A stretch of 64,000 nt of DNA from Coriobacteriia bacterium. GTDB lineage: Bacteria > Actinomycetota > Coriobacteriia > Anaerosomatales > Anaerosomataceae. Numbering within the stretch: position 1 is the stretch's first letter; every line of letters begins with the position of its first letter. The translations under genes were made by a program, and so were the position numbers. The stretch lies in assembly GCA_016938135.1 (NCBI GenBank), contig JAFGVD010000010.1, positions 1 through 64,000 on the forward strand, given 5' to 3'. The notes under the pieces are model-generated. The model was not told the origin of the DNA and did not search any database. It saw nothing but the letters and a program-made list of their open reading frames with translations. This document shows, piece after piece, positions 42,977-52,620 of the stretch.

Positions 42977-44329
42977 TCACCTACGCTTGCGCGCCCGACG
43001 CACGAACTGGACGCCCGCAACGACCAGCACCACAAAAATGAGTGCGATGACCCAAACCTCCAGGCCGACCGCTTCGGCGTCATCGTCGTCATCCGAAGCG
43101 ACACGTGCCGCCGCCTGTTCCTCCTCGCTAACAAACACCAGAGCCTCGGCGCTCGCCATTGTGGTTGTGGGGATCTCCACTCCCGCCTTCTCCGCCATCT
43201 CCTCGGAGGCGGATCGGTAATAGAGTGTTGCCGAAACGGTCACGCCACCGTCTCCCGCCATCGCGAAGGAGTACTCGTTGGTGGTGGACTCCTGCGGAGG
43301 GATCCGGTCGTCGCTCTGGATGCCTGCGGCATCCCATAGGTCAACGGGATACTTGCCCTCGGCATCCTTAAGAACGGTGCCGAAGTCACGCCTTTCACGT
43401 AGCAGCTCATCGCCATTGTCAGCGGTAGCAACTACCTCGAGCCACATCTGACGAACCTCCGTCAGCCCGGTTGGGATGTAGTGCCCGGCACCGACGTTGG
43501 TGATAGTAGTGGTCACGTCCACTGTCTGGCCAGACGCCACGATCTCTGGCATCGCGAGCTCCACAGTCGCAGCTGCTTCGAGGCGTTCTTGCGCAAGGTC
43601 GGCGTCGCCCAGCCCCACGTTGCCGCCCGCGAACGTCATCGTGTAGATGTGCTCGCGATCCGGACCGGTTCCCGCCGCCTTTCCGGCGTTGGGCTTGGTG
43701 ACACCGGGACCGGGCGTCATGTGACAGTCCTGGCACACGATCCCTTGCTCGGCGTAGGGTCCTTCTTTCCACTCGGTATACGTCATCTCCAGATGCATGC
43801 CGTTGCCGGGATGGTCGACGTTATGGCAATTCCCACAGAATTCGGCACTCTGGTGAAACGCCGAGAACTCGGTCTCATGAACCGGCGACACCGCATCGTC
43901 GAACTGTGCACGCTTAGTGCCGTCCGCATCCACCAGTACCGAGGTGTTTCCAAGCGGACCATCGGTACCCGTCACCTGATGGCAGAAGTCGCATGTGATC
44001 GCCTCGGCAGAGACATCAGGAAGATCGGCGATCTCTGTCCCCGGCAACTCCCCGGCCATGACAGCGACCGGTCCATGGCAGCCCTCGCAAAACGGTCCAA
44101 GCGCGCCATCGGTGGCCTCGTTGGCTTCACCGAGCTTATATCGGTACAGCGGGTCGCTCAGTGCCTTGGCGTGCATCGACGGTCGCCACTGCTCCAGGAG
44201 CGCCGCATGACACCCGCACCCATCGGAGGACTGGAAGGAGCTTGAGGGTATCTCGGGTAACCCAAGCACAACCCCTGCGATTCCAAATGTCAGCACGAAC
44301 ACCAAGAACGCTGGCGCGACACGTCTCAT
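42977..44329 (-). CDS. Membrane-anchored multiheme cytochrome c
   Basis: A 450-residue exported cytochrome. After a signal sequence (APAFLVFVLTFGIAGVVLG) come CGCH at 38-41 (a CxCH variant), then four CxxCH sites: CEGCH 81-85, CDFCH 113-117, CGNCH 165-169 and CQDCH 199-203. The context of the first (HAALLEQWRPSMHAKAL) matches heme 1 of cytochrome c554-like proteins. Residues 230-400 are beta-rich without heme sites; a C-terminal helix (VWVIALIFVVLVVAGV) anchors it outside the membrane. A role in extracytoplasmic electron transfer is likely, partner unknown. AAGGAG precedes the ATG at 44329. Confidence 0.88.
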   Translation of the reverse strand: MRRVAPAFLVFVLTFGIAGVVLGLPEIPSSSFQSSDGCGCHAALLEQWRPSMHAKALSDPLYRYKLGEANEATDGALGPFCEGCHGPVAVMAGELPGTEIADLPDVSAEAITCDFCHQVTGTDGPLGNTSVLVDADGTKRAQFDDAVSPVHETEFSAFHQSAEFCGNCHNVDHPGNGMHLEMTYTEWKEGPYAEQGIVCQDCHMTPGPGVTKPNAGKAAGTGPDREHIYTMTFAGGNVGLGDADLAQERLEAAATVELAMPEIVASGQTVDVTTTITNVGAGHYIPTGLTEVRQMWLEVVATADNGDELLRERRDFGTVLKDAEGKYPVDLWDAAGIQSDDRIPPQESTTNEYSFAMAGDGGVTVSATLYYRSASEEMAEKAGVEIPTTTMASAEALVFVSEEEQAAARVASDDDDDAEAVGLEVWVIALIFVVLVVAGVQFVRRARKRR

Positions 44330-44491
44330 GAGGCACTCCTTGTTGTCTGCGGTGGCATCTACCAAACTCGAGGCCATACTCTTTTCTACCCCAACAGCCA
44401 CGGTGGTGCCTGCCCCTTGAGGTACGCTGACCTGGAGACGGGTAGAATACAACGACCCGATCACGGGTGGTTCCCTATGAGAGGAGAAGCC

Positions 44492-44989
44492 ATGGTAGAA
44501 ACGTACCGCTGCAAGGCCTGTGGCTACTACCACGTTGGTCCTGCTCCCGAGAAGTGCCCTGTTTGCGGCGCGCCGCAGTCATTCTTCGTGGAATACGACG
44601 GCCCCGGCGACCTGAGCGGCTCCAAGACGCTCGAGAACCTGCAGGCTGCGTTCGCCGGCGAATCACAAGCGAACCGCCGCTATACGCTCTTCAGGCGCAT
44701 CGCAGAACTTGAGGGCGACGAAGCGGCAGTTGCGGCATTCGAACGCGCCGCTGCCGAGGAAACCGCGCATGCCCTGGGTCATCTCGCCTACATGAGTGCC
44801 TTCGGTGTCACCGCCGAGAATCTCAACGCTGCCTGGGAAGGCGAGAACTACGAGACTGTCGACATGTACCCCGGTTTTGCTGAGACCGCCGAGGCAGAAG
44901 GCCATCCCGAGATCGCGCAGTACTTCCGCGCCCTGGGTGGCTTCGAGAAGCAGCACCGTGATGAGTACAAGAAAGTCCTAGAGGACTAG
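44492..44989 (+). CDS. Rubrerythrin with N-terminal rubredoxin-like domain
   Basis: A 165-residue peroxide-reducing diiron protein. The rubredoxin-like Fe(Cys)4 site comes first (YRCKACGYYHVG, EKCPVCGAP), followed by a ferritin-like four-helix domain with diiron ligands in FAGESQANRRY, AAAEETAHALGH and GGFEKQHRDEY. This is the reversed domain order found in many anaerobes. It removes H2O2 in the cytoplasm. GAGAGGAGAAGCC precedes the ATG. rlmN begins two bases after its stop. Confidence 0.93.
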   Translation: MVETYRCKACGYYHVGPAPEKCPVCGAPQSFFVEYDGPGDLSGSKTLENLQAAFAGESQANRRYTLFRRIAELEGDEAAVAAFERAAAEETAHALGHLAYMSAFGVTAENLNAAWEGENYETVDMYPGFAETAEAEGHPEIAQYFRALGGFEKQHRDEYKKVLED

Positions 44990-44990
44990 C

Positions 44991-46022
44991 TTGACCGGAC
45001 TCCGGGACATCAAAGCACTGGATCGCGCACGTATGGCGGCTGTCGTAGGCGAAATGGGACAGCCGCCATACCGCGTGCGCCAACTCGTGCGGTGGCTGTA
45101 TGCCAGAGGCGTCACGGCCTTCTCCCAGATGACGGATCTGCCCTCGGACTTCCGTGACCGGCTCGATGCGCGATTCGTTCTCCATACCCCCGTACTGGCT
45201 GATCAGCAGGTGTCATCGGATGGGACCCGCAAGTACCTCTGGACACTGGGCGACGGGGTGGCAGTGGAGAGCGTCGGCATCCCCGCCGAAGGACGACTAA
45301 CGGTCTGCTTCTCAACTCAGGCCGGTTGCGCCATGGGCTGCAGCTTCTGCGCAACCGGGATGGGCGGGCTGGTCCGTGACCTCACCACGGGAGAGATGCT
45401 CGACCAGGTCCGGCTTGTGGGCACGGACTTCGGCCAGCGCATCACCAACGCGGTCGCTATGGGTCAGGGCGAACCCTTCGCCAACTACGATGCCTCCATC
45501 GAGGCACTACGCCTGATGAACTCGCCCGATGGTCTGGGCATCGGAGCGCGTCACATCACCGTCTCGACGTGCGGACTTCTTCCGGGGATCGAGCGCTTCG
45601 CCGAGGAGCCCGAGCAATTCACGCTCGCAGTGTCCCTCCATTCAGCTGTGCAGGCGACCCGCGACAGACTCATGCCGGGCGTCCGGGGCTTCAAGCTGCG
45701 TATGCTGCGCGAGACGCTACTCCACTACGTAGAGAGCAGCGGACGCCGGGTGACACTGGAATACGCACTCGTTGATGGCGTCAACGATAGTGACGCCGAA
45801 CTTGAGGCGCTGATCACGTTCACCCGGGGTCTCCTATGTCACATCAACCTCATCCCGGTGAATCCGGTGTCCGGAGCCGGCACCGAGCGGCCCGGGAACC
45901 AGAGCATTCGGCGCTTCGCGGATCGGCTGGTGGCATCAGGAGTGGAGACCTCAATCCGCACAGAGCGTGGCGTGGACATCGACGCAGCGTGCGGCCAGCT
46001 CAGCCAGCGCCACCAGGCGTAA
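44991..46022 (+). CDS. rlmN: 23S rRNA/tRNA adenine-C2 methyltransferase RlmN
   Basis: A 343-residue radical-SAM enzyme that methylates C2 of A2503 in 23S rRNA and A37 in some tRNAs. The cluster motif is CAMGCSFC, and the catalytic cysteine lies in VDIDAACGQL near the end. It opens with GLRDIKALDR. The start is TTG 44991 with GAGGAC in the end of the rubrerythrin gene as ribosome-binding site. Its last 23 bases overlap the 3' end of addA on the other strand. Confidence 0.96.
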   Translation: MTGLRDIKALDRARMAAVVGEMGQPPYRVRQLVRWLYARGVTAFSQMTDLPSDFRDRLDARFVLHTPVLADQQVSSDGTRKYLWTLGDGVAVESVGIPAEGRLTVCFSTQAGCAMGCSFCATGMGGLVRDLTTGEMLDQVRLVGTDFGQRITNAVAMGQGEPFANYDASIEALRLMNSPDGLGIGARHITVSTCGLLPGIERFAEEPEQFTLAVSLHSAVQATRDRLMPGVRGFKLRMLRETLLHYVESSGRRVTLEYALVDGVNDSDAELEALITFTRGLLCHINLIPVNPVSGAGTERPGNQSIRRFADRLVASGVETSIRTERGVDIDAACGQLSQRHQA

Positions 46023-49000
46023 CGGGGCACAACGATCCGCTCACCTGGCACTCCTTGCAGACGGCCGCATCATACCGGGGCAGAGGCTGATACTCCCCTT
46101 GCGACATCAGCACAAGCGAACGGGCGACTCGCGCCTCGATCGCATCTGCATCCCCGGCGCAGCTCACGAACACGATCTGGCGCCCATCGCGCTCAGGTTC
46201 AAAGAAGACGACGCGCACCGTCTCCGCGCCCGCCCGCAATACAGCCAGCGCATAGCACGACGCCTGCATCTCGTATCGATCACGTGCGTCGTCTTCGGAA
46301 AGCTCACTGTCACCCGTTTTGTAGTCCACCACAAGGGCGTCTTGACCACTCCAAGCCAGCAGGTCGATTGAACCAACCAGGACGCTGCTACCTACAGGAG
46401 CATTGATCGCACATTCTGTGATGACCTTGTCGGCTGCACAGACCTCTGCAGCAAGAGAGGACCCGCCAAACGCCTTCACCGCCCTGTAGAGCCGCTCGAC
46501 CTCGGATCCAGCCAATCCATGTGCCTGTCCGATGACCTCCAGCCGCGATTCCTCCCAACCAGAGCCACCGAACATCTCCGCCAGCGCCTCGTGCACCGCA
46601 TTGCCGAACTCCCTTGGATCCGTTCCGCCAGCGCTGCCGACATCAACACCGCGCGGAATGCCCGCGATCTTCTCGGCATAGAACCGGTATGGACACCTCG
46701 CGTAAAGTGCGAGACCGCTATACGAGATGGTCGCGGGTACGACGGGAGGCATGCCCTCGAGCTCTGGGGGCTCCTCAAGCGCAGAGGGCACTTCACACGT
46801 GGCCGGAAGATCCGTGGGGTCGTCTTCAAGGCTCTCAGTATCAGGAGCCACGATGCGCACGTCGACCCTGACACCGCCCGGGAGCACGCATGGCTGGACA
46901 GACTCGGTTGGCTCATCAAGACCAAGCGCTTTACGCACAAGATCGGGAGGACGGTCTCCGGAAGCCGTCTTCCCCAGGTTAGAGCGCATGCAGAGCACAA
47001 GCCCTCGCTCTGCCCGCGTGCACGCCACATACAGGAGCCGCTTCACTTCCTCGGACTCGGTGTTGGTGCGCTTCTCAGCGAGATACGAGTGAGCCGCCGT
47101 TTCCACAGAACGGCTCTTCGAACCTTCAGACATCGGCAGCCTCATGCCGAGAAGCACTGCGCCGTTCGACTCTCCCACAAGAACCGAACCGGGCCCGGGG
47201 GTAGCACTGGAGAAGGATGCGACTCCGACCACCGGGAATTCAAGCCCTTTGGCCGAGTGCACGCTCATGATGCGCACCGCCTTGGCCCGCTCTCCAGCGA
47301 CCGTCGCCTGTTGCTCGGATGCCACATACTCTTGCCTGAGTGATAGATAGTCCAGAAACGACCCCACATCACCGTGCGCCGTTTCCTGGAACTCCCCCGC
47401 CATACGCACCAGCTTGAGCACGTTGGCCCACGCACGCACGCCCGAATCACCCGTGGCAAGAAGCGCTAGATCGTAGTCGAGGTCTTCGAGCACTGATAGC
47501 AAGAGATCACGGAGGGGGATCGACCCGCGCGCCGCACGTGCACGCTCTATGATCCCAACAGTCCGCGCGATCATCGTCTTGTCCGCCGTGCAGATGGACA
47601 ACTCCGCCGCCCTGCGTGCCGCCGCCCACAAGTTGCCGTGCCGTCCCGCACTCTCGCGCAGACCGAACAGCCCGTCATCGCTCACGCCCGTGAAGCGGCC
47701 AGCCAAGACGATCAAGGCGGCCGAGCTGTCCGCAGCGTTATCGATCAAACGGAGCAGCGAGACGACCTCTTCTATTTCCTGGGTGTCATGAAACGTGCCC
47801 CCCGACGCAATGAACACGTCAAAGCCCCTGCGCTTCAATTCTCGCTCGAACACCTCGGCAGCTCCGCTCATCTTGCGAAGCAGGAGCACCATGTCCTCCT
47901 GATCGACACCTTCGTCCCTAAGGGCGACAAACTCGTCAGCCATGGCGACCGCTTCGGCCTCCACACCCGAGAGCTCGCTGTCCGCGCCCGTGTCCACCAG
48001 GACGACTCTCGCGCGATCCCGGTCTTCGGGCCAGCCTCGCTCATCGGGCTCCTGGGCGCCAGGATGCAGCTGCATGAAGTCTGAGCCGAAGAGCGACTCG
48101 TGACCGAACAGCCCGTTGAAGAAGGCCAGAAGCTCCGGGTGGGAACGATAGTTGTCCGCAAGTCGTTCTACTCGCTGTCCGCTGCGCTCGCGTGCCTTGA
48201 AGACCTCCACGTTGGCGTGCCTGAACGAGTAAATGGACTGCTTGTCATCCCCCACGGTGCACAGGCGGTCTGCGGCCAGATCATGTGCGATCCTGAGTTG
48301 TAGCTCGTTTGTGTCTTGGAACTCATCGATCATCACCATGCTGAAACGGCGACGATACTCGGCGGCGATATCCGGCCTCTGTTCGAAGAGCTCGGCCACC
48401 AGGACCTGTAGGTCTTCGAAGTCCAGCAGGCTCCTGTTGGACTTGAGCTCGGTGTACGCTCCATGAAAAGCAACCAGCAGCTTGATGATCGCCCTCTCAA
48501 ACGGCTTCACAAGGAGCTGTGCGTGAAGCGACGTCAGGCGCTCGAGCAGCACGTTGGCCTGATCTGCGATCTCCTGTTGCACCTCATCGCCACGGGCGCG
48601 CCTCACTTTGGGCAGCTCGCACGGGCCCTCTGTGCCCGCGCCTCCCCCATTCCTGAGCGCGTGCCCGACACTGATGGCTTGTTCGAGTCGCTCCATATTG
48701 TCCGACAAGGTCTTTCCTTGAGCCTGAGACCTGATGCTGAGCCGTTCGCGGACTTCCACAAGCGCGTTCACTACTGCCGCGATTTCTGCATCCACCTGCT
48801 GCCCGGACAATCCGTGGACTTCAAGCAGTTGCCTGCCCATGGAGCGAACATCGGCATACGCTCTGATCACGGCGCTCACGATCTCGTCATATCGCATAGC
48901 ATCCATGAGGCGGTCAACGTCCTTGTCCCCCGCTGCCATGGCGTCTCGGACGACCTTCTCGAACGCCTCACGGGCGAGCACGCCCGCCTCGACTTCGCTG

Positions 49001-49356
49001 GCCACAGCAAACTGCGGATCAAGACCCGCGTCGAACGCATGCTGACGCAGGATCTTGCTGCACATGCCGTGAATGGTTGAGATCCATGCTTCCTCAACCC
49101 GGCGTGCACCCTCCATCGAGCCTTCTGCGATAAGCGCACCGCGAATCCTCTCGGCAAGCTCGCCGGCGGCACGATCGGTGAATGTGACAGTGAGGATGTC
49201 GCGAGGCGAGGTCTTACGATAAGGCTCCACACCAAGAACCGCGTGCACGAAGCGCGCCGTTAGCACCCGCGTCTTGCCGGAACCGGCGCCTGCACCGATA
49301 AACAGATCAACCGCGCCGGCGTCAACCGCCGCTCGCTGTTCTGCGCTAAGACGCAC
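46000..49356 (-). CDS. addA: AddA-type helicase-nuclease
   Basis: A 1118-residue UvrD-family subunit of a double-strand-break processing enzyme. Motifs are GAGAGSGKTRVL (Walker A), VMIDEFQDTNE (Walker B), VEDMVLLLRK-like and VHSAKGLEFPVV. The C-terminal PD-(D/E)XK nuclease has ALVVDYKTGD and QASCYAL. Four cysteines, CPYRF before the nuclease and C-x2-C-x6-C (CKECQVSGSLC) after it, fit an Fe-S staple normally seen in AddB. The start is GTG 49356 overlapping the addB stop (TAGTG) with GGAGGGAGGG upstream. The mycobacterial AdnAB type is an alternative name. Confidence 0.88.
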   Translation of the reverse strand: MRLSAEQRAAVDAGAVDLFIGAGAGSGKTRVLTARFVHAVLGVEPYRKTSPRDILTVTFTDRAAGELAERIRGALIAEGSMEGARRVEEAWISTIHGMCSKILRQHAFDAGLDPQFAVASEVEAGVLAREAFEKVVRDAMAAGDKDVDRLMDAMRYDEIVSAVIRAYADVRSMGRQLLEVHGLSGQQVDAEIAAVVNALVEVRERLSIRSQAQGKTLSDNMERLEQAISVGHALRNGGGAGTEGPCELPKVRRARGDEVQQEIADQANVLLERLTSLHAQLLVKPFERAIIKLLVAFHGAYTELKSNRSLLDFEDLQVLVAELFEQRPDIAAEYRRRFSMVMIDEFQDTNELQLRIAHDLAADRLCTVGDDKQSIYSFRHANVEVFKARERSGQRVERLADNYRSHPELLAFFNGLFGHESLFGSDFMQLHPGAQEPDERGWPEDRDRARVVLVDTGADSELSGVEAEAVAMADEFVALRDEGVDQEDMVLLLRKMSGAAEVFERELKRRGFDVFIASGGTFHDTQEIEEVVSLLRLIDNAADSSAALIVLAGRFTGVSDDGLFGLRESAGRHGNLWAAARRAAELSICTADKTMIARTVGIIERARAARGSIPLRDLLLSVLEDLDYDLALLATGDSGVRAWANVLKLVRMAGEFQETAHGDVGSFLDYLSLRQEYVASEQQATVAGERAKAVRIMSVHSAKGLEFPVVGVASFSSATPGPGSVLVGESNGAVLLGMRLPMSEGSKSRSVETAAHSYLAEKRTNTESEEVKRLLYVACTRAERGLVLCMRSNLGKTASGDRPPDLVRKALGLDEPTESVQPCVLPGGVRVDVRIVAPDTESLEDDPTDLPATCEVPSALEEPPELEGMPPVVPATISYSGLALYARCPYRFYAEKIAGIPRGVDVGSAGGTDPREFGNAVHEALAEMFGGSGWEESRLEVIGQAHGLAGSEVERLYRAVKAFGGSSLAAEVCAADKVITECAINAPVGSSVLVGSIDLLAWSGQDALVVDYKTGDSELSEDDARDRYEMQASCYALAVLRAGAETVRVVFFEPERDGRQIVFVSCAGDADAIEARVARSLVLMSQGEYQPLPRYDAAVCKECQVSGSLCPVTPGGAG

Positions 49357-52271
49357 TACACCCTCCCTCCGCAGTAGGCTCGGGCGGTGCAGTATGAAGG
49401 ACATGACCTCGCGTTGCTTGCAGGCTCGATTCGACCAGACCGCATTCCCTCAACCGCTTCTGATGCCCGGGAGATGGCATCCTCGATCAAGCCGGACACC
49501 TCCCGGGGACTGCATGCGTCGGTCCTTGTGACCTGACACGCATCGAGCGCCCCCGCACAGAAGAAACCCCTTGGCTTGCCGGTGCTCAGGATGGAGCGGT
49601 AGAAGCCCGCCACGGGGTCCCCAAGGCCAAGTCGCCGCCGCACCACCTCAGCGTAGAGAGGGAGCTGCACGAGCCCCTCCGCGGCAAACTTTGCCTGTTG
49701 CTTGCCCGTGACGCTCCCCGATTTGTAGTCCGTTATCACGAAACCGTCGACGCCGGCGTCTATACGGTCGACCCTTCCCCGCAATGCGAAGGTGCCGAAA
49801 TCCTCGGGCGGGTCGTCGCCCATTCCAAAGCTCCATTCGTGCGCCGCGGGAGCGAAGCCCTCCAACAACAGCGCATCCTCCTCGACCATCCGGCGCGTGG
49901 CACGAACAACACGGCGCAGGGCGATCTCCTCGGCCACTCCCACTGCCCTGAGAGACGCTAGCACCTCGCTTGAGACATCTGCATGCACAGCTACTGCCGC
50001 ACGCAGTGAGGCTGGGGTGACCCGTTTCTCCCCTGTCGTCGCTTCATATCGCTCATAGAAACGACACATGATCTCGTGTGCGGCACTACCAATAGCACCT
50101 GCATCGAGTTCCGCGTCCAGCGCATCAGGGGCGAGAACCCGATCGACGTACCAGCGGTAAGGGCACGTCAGGTAGAGCTCGATGTCACTCACCGAATAGA
50201 CCATGCGTCTTGCAAGGCTCTCAATGGTTGCCTCGCCAAGGCACACTGCCCGCCCACGGCTTCGCCATCGCGCATGAACTAGGCGCGAAGCCCCGCCGTT
50301 GTCCATGACATTACCATTATTTCCCAGTGCCTCCCTCAGTGCTCGCCTGGGGGTGATCGGTGAATCACCAGTGGCCCCCATATCAGAGAGGGTCACGACC
50401 CTTACAGGGGGCGCTCCGCGGTACCAGGCTCCATCCCCAACCGACGGATCCCGATAGAGGTCCAGGAACTCCTCAAGAAGCGGCGACGGCCGGACTGGAT
50501 GCCCATCGGCATCAGACACGCAGCGGCTGAGCACCAACCTGTGCCGTGCCCGGGTCACCACCTGATAGAAAAGAAGACGCTCGGCATCGAGGTCAACACG
50601 TGGCGACATGTCGATTCCCCGGGAAGCCAGCCCTTCCAGGATAGCGGGAGCCGACAACGCGTTCTCGGCCGGGAGAGACGGGAACTCGCCCGCCGTAAGT
50701 CCTCCCAAGATAACGCGAGAGAATCGGCGACCGCGCATCCGCTCTGCCCCCAGGACCTGAACACAGTCTCGATGCTCTTCTGAAGACACTGCGACGCTGG
50801 CCTCGTTGAGCAGCGAGAGAACATCGTGCGCGGTGAAGTCGAGGTCATCCATTGAGGCCATCTCTTCAGTCGCCTCGCTGATCAGCCGCATCACGCGCGC
50901 ATCCAAGCGGCCCTCTGGACCGAGATCCGAAGCTGGCCTATACGCATTAGCCATCATCCCGGCCATGAGACGACGCCACTTCGCCAACGAAGCCACATCC
51001 ACTGGCGAGGAGCACAGGTGTTCCACAAGGCTGAGGACCTCGGCCAGCTTAGGCTCTGTGCCTTTCGCACGTGAGCTCAATCCGCGCATGTCAGTCACTC
51101 TATCCCGACGCATGTAGGCATCGATCTCGTCGAGCTTGTCACTGCCTCCTGGGACAAAAGGCGTCCTTAGAAAGCCGACGAGATCGCGTCTGGACCCGCC
51201 CCCGCAGAAGAACGACAGCGCCTGCCCAAGCGCTCGGCCCAGACCTGTTCTGGCTGCCGGCACGTAGAGGTCGTACTCTGCAACGATCCCGGCATCTGAG
51301 AAAGCCGAACGAAGTGCGTCAACATGACGCAGCGGATCGCGGAAGACAACAGCGATGTCGCCTGGCGCCGCTCCCTCCGCACACGCATCCTGAATCTCAC
51401 GGGTGATTCGCGCTGCCTCAGCCTCGCTCCCCCATGCCTCCGACAGAATCACGGCCCCGACCGGAACAACATCCAGCTCTCGCCCGACTCCAGGCGAAAA
51501 CAGTGACCTCTCGAGCACTGTAAGCTCCGCTGGGGCATCTTCGGGGGGACTATAGACGGGAGCTTGCTCTAGCATGCCGAGGCGGCTAAGCCGGTCGATC
51601 AGTGGACCAGCCGAAGCGGTGGCTGCCACTCCCTCATCCCAGGTGAGCGCAATCCACACATCACTGTGCGGCGCAGCCGCACACAAGAACCGCTCCTGAA
51701 GTGGGGTCAGATTGCCGAATCGGTTGGCGGCGATCACATCCGGCAGCCGTAACTCCCTGATCCGGCTGATCGCGGAGTTGTGAGCCTCTGCGCGTTCGAT
51801 AAGTCCTGCGCGCGTGAGCAGCTTGGCATAGCCGGCCATGACGTGAAAGAGCTCGTCCGCCATGCCCTCCCCCGGGGGCGATGCTGCCCTGAGCAGATCC
51901 GCCTCTGCCGCACGCTGGACCACGCCGTCCATCAGGCGCACGAAGCCCGGGCGCTGCGCCGACTTCGACAGATGGCAAAACTTGGTTTCTCCAACCGCCT
52001 TCTGTAGAAGCAGTAATCGTTGGGTATGGCCGATAATGGCTCGATCGTCGTACAACTGAGCCCATAAGGAGTCTAGGAAGTCGTCGAAGCCGCCTACGGA
52101 CAGCCCTAGTGCGCAGTCAGCCGACATCTCTCGTCGCGCACGCACCACGTCGGGACTGGACGGTAACAACAACGTCGCCGTCTTGCGGCTGTGGGAGGCC
52201 GCACGAAGCGCATCATGGAGAACGCCTGTCTTGCCGGCGTTTGCTGCGCCGGTGACGATATGTAAGCCCAA
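49356..52271 (-). CDS. addB: AddB-type nuclease subunit
   Basis: A 971-residue partner of AddA. It has a helicase-like N-terminal region with Walker A TGAANAGKTGVL near residue 7, and a C-terminal PD-(D/E)XK nuclease (FVITDYKSGSVTG, VQLPLYAEVV). Cysteines in CPYRWYVDR and CPSYCTARAYC form the family Fe-S staple. The complex resects breaks and loads RecA. The start is TTG 52271 with GGGGGAG. addA follows by a 1-base overlap. Confidence 0.86.
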   Translation of the reverse strand: MGLHIVTGAANAGKTGVLHDALRAASHSRKTATLLLPSSPDVVRARREMSADCALGLSVGGFDDFLDSLWAQLYDDRAIIGHTQRLLLLQKAVGETKFCHLSKSAQRPGFVRLMDGVVQRAAEADLLRAASPPGEGMADELFHVMAGYAKLLTRAGLIERAEAHNSAISRIRELRLPDVIAANRFGNLTPLQERFLCAAAPHSDVWIALTWDEGVAATASAGPLIDRLSRLGMLEQAPVYSPPEDAPAELTVLERSLFSPGVGRELDVVPVGAVILSEAWGSEAEAARITREIQDACAEGAAPGDIAVVFRDPLRHVDALRSAFSDAGIVAEYDLYVPAARTGLGRALGQALSFFCGGGSRRDLVGFLRTPFVPGGSDKLDEIDAYMRRDRVTDMRGLSSRAKGTEPKLAEVLSLVEHLCSSPVDVASLAKWRRLMAGMMANAYRPASDLGPEGRLDARVMRLISEATEEMASMDDLDFTAHDVLSLLNEASVAVSSEEHRDCVQVLGAERMRGRRFSRVILGGLTAGEFPSLPAENALSAPAILEGLASRGIDMSPRVDLDAERLLFYQVVTRARHRLVLSRCVSDADGHPVRPSPLLEEFLDLYRDPSVGDGAWYRGAPPVRVVTLSDMGATGDSPITPRRALREALGNNGNVMDNGGASRLVHARWRSRGRAVCLGEATIESLARRMVYSVSDIELYLTCPYRWYVDRVLAPDALDAELDAGAIGSAAHEIMCRFYERYEATTGEKRVTPASLRAAVAVHADVSSEVLASLRAVGVAEEIALRRVVRATRRMVEEDALLLEGFAPAAHEWSFGMGDDPPEDFGTFALRGRVDRIDAGVDGFVITDYKSGSVTGKQQAKFAAEGLVQLPLYAEVVRRRLGLGDPVAGFYRSILSTGKPRGFFCAGALDACQVTRTDACSPREVSGLIEDAISRASEAVEGMRSGRIEPASNARSCPSYCTARAYCGGRV

Positions 52272-52317
52272 AACTCCCCCTCTTACGACGAGGAGATCAT
52301 ATCGCCAGGGTCTGACA

Positions 52318-52620
52318 TCACGAAGTCATCACCGTACGCGAATAGCGCTGGACACCTTCCCTGATCTCGCGCACCTTGCGCCAAGCCACCTGTTCGTCGC
52401 GCCCAAGGTAGTGATCCACGCGCTCCCCGACAAGCTCTGCTGTATGTTCTGCGCGTTCAGCGACCGCGCGCGCAACATCTGCCATATGCAGGGCTTCGTC
52501 GGCCAGGCGGCGTCGCGTTCTGGCGCCACTCTCCGGCGCGAACAGTAGACCGGCGACAAAACCGCCAACCGCGCCAAGTACTACGCCTATGACAAAATAT
52601 TCCAGTCGGTGTGGTTTCAT
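52318..52620 (-). CDS. YtxH-like single-helix membrane protein
   Basis: A 100-residue protein with the YtxH pattern: one N-terminal glycine-rich helix (YFVIGVVLGAVGGFVAGLLFAP), ESGARTRRRL, and a charged helical tail (ADVARAVAERAEHTAELVGE). The role is unknown; family members are stress-linked in Firmicutes. The ATG overlaps the parB stop (ATGA), making it the last gene of the rsmG-parA-parB cluster. Confidence 0.75.
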   Translation of the reverse strand: MKPHRLEYFVIGVVLGAVGGFVAGLLFAPESGARTRRRLADEALHMADVARAVAERAEHTAELVGERVDHYLGRDEQVAWRKVREIREGVQRYSRTVMTS

